In this document: positions 1-7,678 of the stretch, piece by piece
Layout: each line of letters opens with the position of its first letter
Numbering within the stretch: position 1 is the stretch's first letter
From: Treponema sp.
Lineage (GTDB): Bacteria; Spirochaetota; Spirochaetia; Treponematales; Treponemataceae
DNA: 12,399 nucleotides
Reading direction: 5' to 3'
NCBI GenBank assembly: GCA_012513125.1
Contig: JAAZCS010000241.1
Coordinates: forward strand, 1-12,399
Program-made: the position numbers and the translations under genes
The notes under the pieces: generated by a model
Databases searched by the model: none
What the model saw: the letters and a program-made list of their open reading frames with translations, nothing else
Told to the model about the DNA's origin: nothing

Positions 1-32
1 TCTTTAGATTGAGCTGATGGGAGGAATGAAGA

Positions 33-2678
33 ATGAAAGAAAAAAAAGTGAAAGCTTCTAACAATGGATATATTGGCAGACCAAAGGCAATGAAGACAAC
101 TAATAAATTTGAATTCAAAAATTTAACAAAACAGTTTTATATTGAATTGGGAATTTTTTTAGTAATCGCTGCATTTATTGCCTATATAGTAATTCGACTT
201 GTAAATGTGGGAAATGTTCCGTCAACAAAAATCATGACCTATGAATATATAGGAAACGACGAAACTCCTCATTATATAATGGAAAATGAATTTATTCGTT
301 TTGACATGGATCCGTCTACTACGGCCTTTTCTGTATTGCAAAAAAATACAGGAAAAGTTTGGTATTCTAATCCACTAGATGTAGATAATGATAAATTTGC
401 TTTGTCAAAAGAAAAAAATAATATGAAATCAACATTTTTAATTAAATATTCAAATATTAATGGTGTTGATAATGTTTATGATTCATATTCTTATTCAATT
501 CAAAAAAAATATTATGAAGTTAAGTCAGATACTAATGAAATTACAGTAAATTACAGTATTGGTGATGTTGAAAGAGTCTATATTTATCCGATGGCGTTAA
601 CAGAAGCTGATATGGAATCTTATTGTGAAAAGTTATCAACTGCTGATGCACGTTCTGTAAAACAAAGTTATAGAAAAATGGATATTACTAATCTTTTGCC
701 TTCAGATAATGTAAGTGAACTTCTCGCAAAATATCCGATGATGGAAAAAGAAATAATTTATATTATTCGTGATCCATTGCAAACATGGCTTAAAGAAAAA
801 ACTGAAAGTTTGTTTGAGTCTATTGGTTATACAGAAAAAGATTATGAAAAAGACCTTGAAATGTACAAAGAAGGTTCTGTAAAAAATGTTCCAATGTTTA
901 ACTTGACTGTAAATTATAAGCTTGATGGAAATCAATTTATTGTAGATATTCCTTTTGATAAAATTTCTTACAAAAAAGAATATCCAATTATTTCTGTTTC
1001 GGTTTTACCATATTTTGGTGCAGCTGGAACAACAGATAATGGCTACTTATTCGTTCCTGAAGGAAGTGGAAGTTTAATTAAATTTAATAATGGAAAAATC
1101 AAACAGAGTGGATATTATTCAAATGTTTACGGATGGGATTATGCAACTGATAGGCTTGCCGTATTCACAGAAACAAGAAACTCATATCCAGTTTTTGGAA
1201 TTTCATATGATGATTCAAGTTTGATTTCAATAATAGACAAAGGTTCTTCTTACGCGTCAATTAGTGCTGATATTAGTGGCAAAAAAAGTAGTTGTAATTT
1301 TGCATATGCAGAATACACAATGTTAAATAGAGAGCTTTTTGAAGTATCTGCAAGAAATATCAATGCTCAATATTCATATCAAGATTCATTACCTCAAGAT
1401 GAATCAATTTCTCAAATATACAAATTTGTTGATTCTGGTAGTTATGTTGATATGGCAAATGCTTATGGAGATTATTTATTTGATGATAATAAAAAAGTCA
1501 ATAATGAAAATGTTCCTGTTGCGGTTGAAATAATTGGTGCTGTTGATAAAGTTCAGCAGGTTGTGGGAATTCCAATGAATAAACCATACAAACTTACAAC
1601 TTATAAAGAAGCTTCTAAAATTATTACTGATATTGAAAATCGTGGTGTAAAAAATGCATACGTAAAATTAACGGGAATGATTAATGGTGGATATAAACAA
1701 AAACTTTTAGAGAAATTTAATTTTATAGGTATTTTGGGCGGAAAATCAGACTTTAAAAAGATGATATCAACGGTAAAAGATTTATCTTCTGTTTTATATT
1801 TGGATGCTGAAACTCAATTTGAATATAATTCAAACATTTTTGATGGATTTTTTAATTATTCAGATGCAGCAAGGTTTGTAAGTTCAGAACTAGCAGAATT
1901 GTATGTATATTCACCAATTTGGTATGGAAAAGATGAAACTACAGATTCATATTATCTATTAAAAACAAGTGTTGCAGCTAAAGCAAACGATATTCTGTTG
2001 AATAAATCTTTGAAATATCAGTTAGATGGAATTTCTTATCGAAGTAATGGATACATTTTGTCTTCAGATTTTAACAAGAATTCTATTATGAGCCGTTCAA
2101 AAGTAATGATAGATCAAATTCAAAAAATGAAGAATGTTAATACAAGTGGATTGGGTCTGATGGTGAATGCAGGAAATGATTATTCTGTAAATGAAGCTGA
2201 AATAATTACAAATATGGTTCTCCATGGTAATTCATATGCCATTTTGGATAAACAAATTCCATTCTATCAAATTGCTTTACATGGACGTGTTAATTACACA
2301 GGAACTGCAATAAATAACGCTCCTGAATATAATCAGGTAGTTCTTGAATCAGCGGAATGTGGAGCCGGTTTATTCTTTACATTTATAAATGATTCTGAAC
2401 AGACATTACAAGAGACAAGATATACTAATTATTACGCTTCAAGTTATGATAATTGGAAAGATAAAATGACTGACATTTATACAAGATATAATAAAGCATT
2501 AAGCGTAATAAAGAATCAGAAAATTTCTGATCACAGCTTTATGTCTGAAAATGTTACTGTCACTAAATATGATAATAATTATCAAGTCGTTGTAAACTTT
2601 GGATATACAGATTATGTAACACAAGATGGAGTTGTTATTCCTGCTCGTGATTACAAGGTAATTAAGGTGGAGGCATAA
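33..2678 (+). CDS. DUF5696-like membrane-anchored protein of a sugar ABC transporter operon
   Basis: 881 residues. The N-terminus is basic and followed by one hydrophobic segment (about residues 37-57). The rest is a long, probably extracytoplasmic region. I assign it to the DUF5696 type from remembered family features: the GYLFVPEGSGSLIKFNNG block (337-354), the IPFYQIALHGRVNYTG block (742-757), and a C-terminal beta-rich piece ending IPARDYKVIK. Residues about 495-600 look like alternating strands and helices of a TIM barrel, including a GILGGKSDFKKM stretch, which resembles glycoside-hydrolase-like folds. That is inference and no catalytic residues are assigned. The start is supported by GGGAGG at 19-24. 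The stop overlaps the next gene's ATG by one base, so translation is probably coupled to the permease. The likely role is binding or processing a carbohydrate outside the membrane for the adjacent importer. The family call is fairly firm; the function is unknown. Confidence 0.8.
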   Translation: MKEKKVKASNNGYIGRPKAMKTTNKFEFKNLTKQFYIELGIFLVIAAFIAYIVIRLVNVGNVPSTKIMTYEYIGNDETPHYIMENEFIRFDMDPSTTAFSVLQKNTGKVWYSNPLDVDNDKFALSKEKNNMKSTFLIKYSNINGVDNVYDSYSYSIQKKYYEVKSDTNEITVNYSIGDVERVYIYPMALTEADMESYCEKLSTADARSVKQSYRKMDITNLLPSDNVSELLAKYPMMEKEIIYIIRDPLQTWLKEKTESLFESIGYTEKDYEKDLEMYKEGSVKNVPMFNLTVNYKLDGNQFIVDIPFDKISYKKEYPIISVSVLPYFGAAGTTDNGYLFVPEGSGSLIKFNNGKIKQSGYYSNVYGWDYATDRLAVFTETRNSYPVFGISYDDSSLISIIDKGSSYASISADISGKKSSCNFAYAEYTMLNRELFEVSARNINAQYSYQDSLPQDESISQIYKFVDSGSYVDMANAYGDYLFDDNKKVNNENVPVAVEIIGAVDKVQQVVGIPMNKPYKLTTYKEASKIITDIENRGVKNAYVKLTGMINGGYKQKLLEKFNFIGILGGKSDFKKMISTVKDLSSVLYLDAETQFEYNSNIFDGFFNYSDAARFVSSELAELYVYSPIWYGKDETTDSYYLLKTSVAAKANDILLNKSLKYQLDGISYRSNGYILSSDFNKNSIMSRSKVMIDQIQKMKNVNTSGLGLMVNAGNDYSVNEAEIITNMVLHGNSYAILDKQIPFYQIALHGRVNYTGTAINNAPEYNQVVLESAECGAGLFFTFINDSEQTLQETRYTNYYASSYDNWKDKMTDIYTRYNKALSVIKNQKISDHSFMSENVTVTKYDNNYQVVVNFGYTDYVTQDGVVIPARDYKVIKVEA

Positions 2679-3601
2679 TGTTTAAGTTGAAAAAAAGTAA
2701 GATAGGTCTTACAAAACAAAGATCTGTTATTGGATATATATTTATACTGCCATTTATTTTGGGATTCTTGTTTTTTATGGTGAAGCCTCTTGGTCAATCA
2801 TTAAAAATGGCATTGAGTGATGTTGCACTTTCAATTACTGGTTTTAGTATTACATGGAATAATTTTGCGAATTTTAAAAGAGCTTTTACTGTTGATCCTG
2901 AATTCAACCGTATGCTTGTTGAATCAATTACAACAATGATTTTTAGGTCATTAGCTACAATTGTATTCAGTTTCTTTGTTTCATTAATCTTGAATCAGAA
3001 ATTTAAGGGAAGAGCTTTGGTTCGTTCTATATTCTTCATGGCTGTAATTCTTTCTTCTGGTGTTCTTGTTGGCTTGGAATATAACAATTCTTTGATGGCA
3101 GAATTAAAAGCAACAATTGAAGAAGCTGGTAATTCTAATACAATTACGGCAGTTTTGGAGCAAATTTTAGTATCAAATACTGGTGGAGTTAATGGCATTA
3201 GTGGAAAAGTGTTTAAAACTCTATTCGAAATAATTGATTCAATTTATGAAGTAGCCATGGCATCAGGTATTCAAATAATTATTTTCTTGTCTGGTTTACA
3301 GAATATTTCACCTAGTATGTATGAAGCAGCCGATATGGAAGGTTGTACATCTTGGGAAAGTTTATGGAAAATTACTGTTCCAATGGTTAGTCCATTACTT
3401 CTTGTATGTTGGATTTATACTATAATCGATTTCTTTATGAAAACTGATAACCAAATCATGGAAAAAATAAACGACATGATGATTATTCAACTTAATTATG
3501 GATATAGTTCTGCATTGGCGTGGATTTATTTCCTTGTAGTTATGGTTTTAATAGGAATAAGTTCATTCATAATTTCAAAGGTGGTTTACAATTATGACTA
3601 A
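2678..3601 (+). CDS. Carbohydrate ABC transporter permease, LplB/UgpA-like (MalF class)
   Basis: 307 residues with about six membrane segments (roughly 18-37, 82-106, 114-134, 193-210, 236-255, 280-302). The cytoplasmic EAA loop that docks the ATPase is clear at residues 215-239 (YEAADMEGCTSWESLWKITV, then PMVSP). The N-terminus (LPFILGFLFFMVKPLGQSL) is typical of family 1 sugar permeases. The loop between the third and fourth membrane segments is long, about 55 residues. The ATG overlaps the stop of the DUF5696-like gene as TAATG, with a GGAGG just upstream. The 3' end overlaps the second permease gene by 8 bases, so the two are probably made as a coupled heterodimer. No ATPase is encoded nearby. 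The substrate is a sugar or oligosaccharide by family; the exact sugar cannot be read. Confidence 0.93.
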   Translation: MFKLKKSKIGLTKQRSVIGYIFILPFILGFLFFMVKPLGQSLKMALSDVALSITGFSITWNNFANFKRAFTVDPEFNRMLVESITTMIFRSLATIVFSFFVSLILNQKFKGRALVRSIFFMAVILSSGVLVGLEYNNSLMAELKATIEEAGNSNTITAVLEQILVSNTGGVNGISGKVFKTLFEIIDSIYEVAMASGIQIIIFLSGLQNISPSMYEAADMEGCTSWESLWKITVPMVSPLLLVCWIYTIIDFFMKTDNQIMEKINDMMIIQLNYGYSSALAWIYFLVVMVLIGISSFIISKVVYNYD

Positions 3602-4589
3602 AAAGAAAGATAAGATAGAAGCTACGGCAATTCATAAAGAAACTTTTTGGGAGCGAAATGAAGCTTCAAATGGAATCTTATTGAATGAAACTATAAAAAA
3701 ATATACTGTGTCAATTTTTAGAGCAATTCTTTTGTTTGGAATGTGCTTCCTTATTTTGCAACCAATATTAAATAAAATTTCACTCAGTTTTATGTCTGAA
3801 AAAGATTTATACGATACTACAATTATTGTAATTCCAAAAAACTTTTCGACAATGAATTATAAAATTACATCAACTCTATTGAATTATAAAACTTCTTTAT
3901 TAAATACTGTATGGGTTTCTGTTCTTGTTTCAATAATTGAAGTGTTTATGTGTTCATTTGTTGGTTATGGTTTTTCAAGATATCAGTTTCCGCTAAAGAA
4001 ATTTTGGTTTTTCTGTGTAATATTGGTAATTGTTATTCCTCCTCAAACTATTTCAACCTCATTATTCTTACATTTCCGATTTTTTAATGTTTTTGGACAC
4101 ACTTTAAACTTAAGAAATTCTATGGTGCCTTATATATTGATGTGTTTTGGCTGTATGGGATTAAAAAATGGATTGTATATTTTTATGATTCGTCAATATT
4201 TCTTGGGATTTCCATATGAATTGGAAGAAGCTGCTTATGTAGATGGTTGTGGACCTTTTACTACATTCTTTAAAATTATGATTCCAGGGGCAAAACCAAT
4301 TTTGACATCATGCTTCTTGTTCTCTTTTGTTTGGCAATGGACTGATAGCTTTTATACTCAATTATTCCTTGGAAAGATTGATATGCTTTCAACAAGAGTT
4401 GGAAGTTTAAGCGATAGGTTTGCTGGATATATGAAAGAAGTTTTTTCAATGCCAACTGTTACAATGGGTTATACAAATGCAATTGTTTCAACTGGCGTTT
4501 TGATGACAATAATTCCATTAATAATTTTGTATTTGTTTGCTCAAAGATTATTTGTTGAGAGTTTGACATCTACTGGTGTGAAAATTTAA
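3594..4589 (+). CDS. Carbohydrate ABC transporter permease, YtcP/UgpE-like (MalG class)
   Basis: 331 residues. A longer than usual cytoplasmic N-terminal tail (about 40 residues, rich in charge) precedes six predicted membrane segments (about 41-60, 101-124, 136-157, 176-197, 235-253, 297-316). The EAA loop lies at residues 208-235 (YELEEAAYVDGCGPFTTFFK, then IMIPGAKP), and the C-terminus ends with the VESLTSTGVKI-type tail common in MalG-class permeases. The start overlaps the end of the first permease gene by 8 bases, with AAAGGTGG at 3577-3584 as its ribosome site. It is the partner subunit of that permease and would form the membrane channel fed by the downstream lipoprotein. The identity of the sugar is unknown. 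Confidence 0.93.
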   Translation: MTKKKDKIEATAIHKETFWERNEASNGILLNETIKKYTVSIFRAILLFGMCFLILQPILNKISLSFMSEKDLYDTTIIVIPKNFSTMNYKITSTLLNYKTSLLNTVWVSVLVSIIEVFMCSFVGYGFSRYQFPLKKFWFFCVILVIVIPPQTISTSLFLHFRFFNVFGHTLNLRNSMVPYILMCFGCMGLKNGLYIFMIRQYFLGFPYELEEAAYVDGCGPFTTFFKIMIPGAKPILTSCFLFSFVWQWTDSFYTQLFLGKIDMLSTRVGSLSDRFAGYMKEVFSMPTVTMGYTNAIVSTGVLMTIIPLIILYLFAQRLFVESLTSTGVKI

Positions 4590-4622
4590 AAAGTAAAAAT
4601 ATTTTTTTTACGAATTCAGTGT

Positions 4623-4682
4623 TATAATAAATGCAGTGTTAGTTAAATACTGCTATTAAAAAGGTAAAATCCGAGAAATCGG
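4623..4682 (+). promoter_or_regulatory. Probable promoter -10 and two-hairpin leader before the sugar-binding protein gene
   Basis: A perfect -10 hexamer TATAAT lies at 4623-4628, preceded by an 8-base T run (4602-4609) that could act like an upstream A/T tract. No good -35 sits at the right distance. Just downstream is an 8-bp hairpin, GCAGTGTT (4633-4640) paired with AATACTGC (4646-4653), with one G-U pair and a 5-base loop. A second, short hairpin has stem CCGA (4671-4674) and TCGG (4679-4682) closed by a GAAA tetraloop. The strong ribosome site AAAGGAG follows at 4693-4699. The layout fits a separate or boosted transcript for the binding protein, which is usually needed in excess over the permeases. 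The first inverted repeat would also fall near the transcription start and could be an operator. Confidence 0.5.
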
Positions 4683-4705
4683 TATAAAAAATAAAGGAGT
4701 TTTTT

Positions 4706-6094
4706 ATGAAAAAAATCGCAAAAGTTGCACTTGTATTTGCTGCTATTTTTTCTTTGGGATTAATTAGCTGTGGTAAATCTAGTGGCTCTTCTGGAACAAG
4801 TTCTAATGGTGCATCAGATGCATACAAGAAACAGAAGAAAGAAAAGGATCCAGCAACAAAGAAAGTTTATGACTTTGGTGGAATGGACATTGTAGTAGGA
4901 GATTGGTGGACAAACCCTGATGAAGCACCAAAAACTCCTTTTGAAGAAGATAGAAAAAAGTGGCGTAATTGGGTTCAAGATACTTACAATTTCAAAATGG
5001 TTCAAAAATCAGTAGGAAGCTGGGAAAATCAACCAACTTTCGTAGCAAACTTCTGTACAACTGGTGGAGATGAAAACTACGTTGTTGTTATTGATGGAAG
5101 AAGTGCTCTTTCTGGAATGAAAGCTGGTTTATTCTATGATTGGAGTAAAATTAAAGACATTGATTGGACAAATCCAAAATGGGTTGAATCTGCAAAGAAT
5201 AAACTTATGAAAGGTGATAGTTTCTATGCTGTTCGTCCTTTAGTTTCTGAACCACGTGGTGGTGTATATTTTAACAAACGTTTGTTAAAAGAAGCAGGAA
5301 TTAATCCTGATGAAATTTATGATTTACAGAAATCAGGAAAATGGAACTGGACTACATTCGAAGAAATGTTAAAGAAAACAACTCGTGATATTGATAACGA
5401 TGGTGTTATTGATACATGGGGTATGGCTAACTTAAGTACAGAATTCTGTTATTTAGCTCTTATGTCAAATAACGCTCAGTTAATTGGAAAAGATGCTAGT
5501 GGTAAATATTTCAACGATGTTGGATCAGAAAATTCAATTGAAGCTTTCAACTGGGTTCAGCAAATGGTTAAAAACTATGAAAAACCAACTCCACAGGGTG
5601 CAAACTGGGATTGGATGTATTCTGCATTCAAAAACGGTGAAGTTGCATTTGAAATCCACCAGGCATACTGGACTGGCGATTTAGCTGACATTCCTGATGA
5701 TTGGGGATTTGTATGTTTCCCACTTGGACCAAAAGGCGACAACAAATATAAGACATTACAAGATGACTTTACATTTGCAATTCCTGCAATTTATGGTGAC
5801 GAACGTGCATCAAAAATTGGAAAAGCATTTGACTTGTGGTCAATGGATGTTCCAGGATATGGTAACGATACATGGAAAGAGGATTATTATCCAAGATTCC
5901 GCGATTCACGTGCTGTAGATGAAACATTACAGAATATGAATGATAATGGTATTGCTCGTTATGATAATATGATTCCAGGTTTGAATACTGGTGATATTAT
6001 TTGGAATGTATACCCAGGTTATTCAACAATTCAGGAAAAATATGAATCAACAAAGAACTCTTGGCAAGCTTTAATTGATGAAGCTAATAAATAG
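4706..6094 (+). CDS. Extracellular sugar-binding lipoprotein of the ABC importer (family 1 solute-binding protein)
   Basis: 462 residues. A lipoprotein signal peptide has basic residues at 2-6, a hydrophobic core and the lipobox LISC with the lipidated Cys at residue 22. A flexible Gly/Ser-rich and Lys-rich linker follows (about 24-52). The mature part has the family 1 binding-protein pattern: a conserved stretch reading GGVYFNKRLLKEAGINPDE, then FEEMLKKTTRDIDNDG, a DTWGMA segment, and late lobe residues rich in Trp and Tyr that could stack on sugar rings. It would capture a carbohydrate outside the membrane and deliver it to the two permeases encoded upstream. It is led by AAAGGAG (4693-4699) and closes the operon at a strong terminator. 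Codons look more selected than in the upstream genes, consistent with high expression. The sugar is not identifiable. Confidence 0.92.
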   Translation: MKKIAKVALVFAAIFSLGLISCGKSSGSSGTSSNGASDAYKKQKKEKDPATKKVYDFGGMDIVVGDWWTNPDEAPKTPFEEDRKKWRNWVQDTYNFKMVQKSVGSWENQPTFVANFCTTGGDENYVVVIDGRSALSGMKAGLFYDWSKIKDIDWTNPKWVESAKNKLMKGDSFYAVRPLVSEPRGGVYFNKRLLKEAGINPDEIYDLQKSGKWNWTTFEEMLKKTTRDIDNDGVIDTWGMANLSTEFCYLALMSNNAQLIGKDASGKYFNDVGSENSIEAFNWVQQMVKNYEKPTPQGANWDWMYSAFKNGEVAFEIHQAYWTGDLADIPDDWGFVCFPLGPKGDNKYKTLQDDFTFAIPAIYGDERASKIGKAFDLWSMDVPGYGNDTWKEDYYPRFRDSRAVDETLQNMNDNGIARYDNMIPGLNTGDIIWNVYPGYSTIQEKYESTKNSWQALIDEANK

Positions 6095-6135
6095 TTCAGA
6101 TTTATAATTTAAACTGAATATAATTATTTATATTT

Positions 6136-6173
6136 GGCCTCAAAATTTGGCGACAGATTTTGAGGCCTTTTTT
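6136..6173 (+). terminator. Strong intrinsic terminator of the sugar ABC operon
   Basis: A perfect 11-bp stem, GGCCTCAAAAT (6136-6146) with ATTTTGAGGCC (6157-6167), has a 10-base loop and is followed at once by six T residues (6168-6173). It lies 41 bases after the binding-protein stop. The GC-rich base and T tail make this a textbook rho-independent terminator. Confidence 0.95.
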
Positions 6174-6174
6174 A

Positions 6175-6203
6175 TTGAAACGATATTTGTATTTGTATAT
6201 AAT
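6175..6203 (+). promoter_or_regulatory. Sigma-70-type promoter for the argH operon
   Basis: The -35 TTGAAA (6175-6180) and a perfect -10 TATAAT (6198-6203) are separated by 17 bases. The -35 starts one base after the T run of the preceding terminator. The normal start distance puts +1 at about 6209-6211, which is at the first ATG of argH. Confidence 0.8.
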
Positions 6204-6209
6204 CACTTC

Positions 6210-7634
6210 ATGATGAATATGAAAGAACATGGAACATTAACAAGTGACAATCATGCAGCTTTATGGCATGGACGATTTGAAGAAGGGCCAGATGCAGATG
6301 CAGTTGCTTTTGAAACATCTATCCATATTGATGAACGAATGGCGATAGATGATATTATTGGCAGTATGGCACATGTAAAAATGCTTTCTCATGTGAATTT
6401 AATAACAGTAAAAGAAGAAGAAAAAATCTTGAGTGGATTGAAATCAATAGAAGATGACTTGAAAAGTGGTTCATTAAAAATTGATTATTCAGCTGAAGAT
6501 ATTCATTCATTTATAGAAGCAACATTAACTGATAGAATTGGTGAAGAAGGTAAAAAAGTTCATACAGGTCGAAGTCGTAATGATCAGATTGCTTTGGATG
6601 AAAGGCTTTATTTAAAGAGAATAATTCCTTCAATTCAAGATTCAATTGCCACCTGTGTTGAAGCGTTAATAGAAATTTCAGAACAAAACAAAAATACGAT
6701 AATTCCAGGTTTTACTCACATGCAACACGCACAACCTGTAACTTTAGCACATCATTTATGTGCATGGGCTTGGAGTTTAGTTCGCGATTATCAAAGACTT
6801 GGTGATTCTCTAAAGAGAATAGATTTGTCTCCAATTGGAGCTGGTGCTTTAGCGGGAAGTGGCTTGCCTTTAGATAGGGCTTTTGAGGCAGCTGAACTAG
6901 AATTTAATGGAATAATTCAGAATTCTTTGGACGCCGTATCAGATAGAGATTATTGTATTGAAATAGCTTCTTGTTTATCTATTTTACAAATGCATTTATC
7001 AAGATTTTGTGAAGAAATAGTTTTGTGGTCAACATCAGAATTCTCATTTATTGATTTAAGCGAAAAATGGTCTACTGGAAGTTCAATCATGCCTCAGAAG
7101 AAAAATCCTGATTTTGCAGAATTAATTAGGGGTAGAACTGGAAAGGTTTACGGAAATTTAATCGCTTTGCTAACAATGATGAAAGCGTTGCCGTTAGCAT
7201 ATGATAGAGATATGCAAGAAGATAAAGAAAGCCTTTTTGCGTCAATTGATACTGTTTTTTCATGTGTAAAAGTTTTTACAAAGATGATTGCGACTGCAAA
7301 ATGGAATAAAGATAAAATGAGTGACGCTTGTGAACAAGGTTTCCTAAATGCAACAGATGTAGCTGATTATTTAGTTTGTAAAGGAATGCCTTTTAGAACT
7401 GCTCATGGTGTGTCTGCAAAAGCTGTAAGAATTGCGATTGATAAAAAATGCCGGCTTGAAGATTTATCGATAGATGAATTCAAATCTTGTTCTGAATTGT
7501 TTGAGGATGATATTTATCAAAAAATTGCAATAAAAGAATGTGTAAATACTCGTATGACAATAGGTGGACCATCTGAAAAGGCAGTAAGTGCACAGATTGA
7601 AGAATTGAGAAAAATAATTAAAAAAAATAATTAG
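6210..7634 (+). CDS. argH: Argininosuccinate lyase
   Basis: 474 residues from this ATG. It is a member of the fumarase/aspartase superfamily and acts in the cytoplasm as a homotetramer, splitting argininosuccinate into arginine and fumarate, the last step of arginine synthesis. Visible motifs are ALWHGRF near the N-terminus, HTGRSRNDQ (118-126), the THMQHAQP histidine region (169-176), and the superfamily signature GSSIMPQKKNP (290-300) containing the catalytic serine loop. ATGs at 6210, 6213 and 6219 are in frame. None has a Shine-Dalgarno, and the promoter places +1 at about 6210, so the mRNA may be leaderless. An in-frame TTG at 6147 gives a longer protein but lies in the terminator loop, upstream of the promoter. 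The gene runs closely (14 bases) into the amino-acid-binding protein gene, suggesting one operon. Confidence 0.95.
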   Translation: MMNMKEHGTLTSDNHAALWHGRFEEGPDADAVAFETSIHIDERMAIDDIIGSMAHVKMLSHVNLITVKEEEKILSGLKSIEDDLKSGSLKIDYSAEDIHSFIEATLTDRIGEEGKKVHTGRSRNDQIALDERLYLKRIIPSIQDSIATCVEALIEISEQNKNTIIPGFTHMQHAQPVTLAHHLCAWAWSLVRDYQRLGDSLKRIDLSPIGAGALAGSGLPLDRAFEAAELEFNGIIQNSLDAVSDRDYCIEIASCLSILQMHLSRFCEEIVLWSTSEFSFIDLSEKWSTGSSIMPQKKNPDFAELIRGRTGKVYGNLIALLTMMKALPLAYDRDMQEDKESLFASIDTVFSCVKVFTKMIATAKWNKDKMSDACEQGFLNATDVADYLVCKGMPFRTAHGVSAKAVRIAIDKKCRLEDLSIDEFKSCSELFEDDIYQKIAIKECVNTRMTIGGPSEKAVSAQIEELRKIIKKNN

Positions 7635-7637
7635 ATT

Positions 7638-7654
7638 AGAGGAATAAAATGTAA
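7638..7654 (+). other. Shine-Dalgarno plus ATG-TAA start-stop at the head of the amino-acid-binding protein gene
   Basis: AGAGGA (7638-7643) is correctly spaced before ATG (7649-7651), but the next codon is TAA (7652-7654). Replacing the T at 7652 with A would give MKKIIKLSLALVAVLS and then the lipobox, a textbook lipoprotein signal peptide. The ATG is in frame with the binding-protein body. So this is either a one-base nonsense change or sequence error, or a minimal start-stop element followed by reinitiation. Confidence 0.85.
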
Positions 7655-7678
7655 AAAATTATTAAATTAAGTTTAGCT

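Noticed and set aside
1..12. Possible tail of an upstream gene ending in tga at 10-12
   Set aside because: Only three codons would be visible, so no gene can be supported, although an upstream operon member is plausible.
4563..4592. Perfect -35 hexamer TTGACA at 4563-4568 near the end of the second permease
   Set aside because: The best -10 at 16-18 bases (TTTAAA, TTAAAA or TAAAAA) is poor, and the hexamer is explained by Leu-Thr codons. Kept only as a remote alternative to the TATAAT at 4623.
4590..4610. A/T palindrome with T run after the second permease as a terminator
   Set aside because: The stem would be A-T only with no GC base pairs, too weak for an intrinsic terminator.
702..5005. 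Short open frames on the reverse strand within the transporter genes (for example 702-935, 2995-3198, 4814-5005)
   Set aside because: They lie fully inside well-supported genes, have low-complexity translations with no family resemblance, and lack ribosome sites.
5484..5918. Short forward frames inside the sugar-binding protein gene
   Set aside because: They are frame-shifted shadows of a highly conserved gene, with no independent start signals.
6147..6209. Longer ArgH starting at TTG 6147
   Set aside because: The TTG lies in the loop of the terminator hairpin and upstream of the argH promoter. The added residues include a hydrophobic run foreign to the family, and no ribosome site precedes it.
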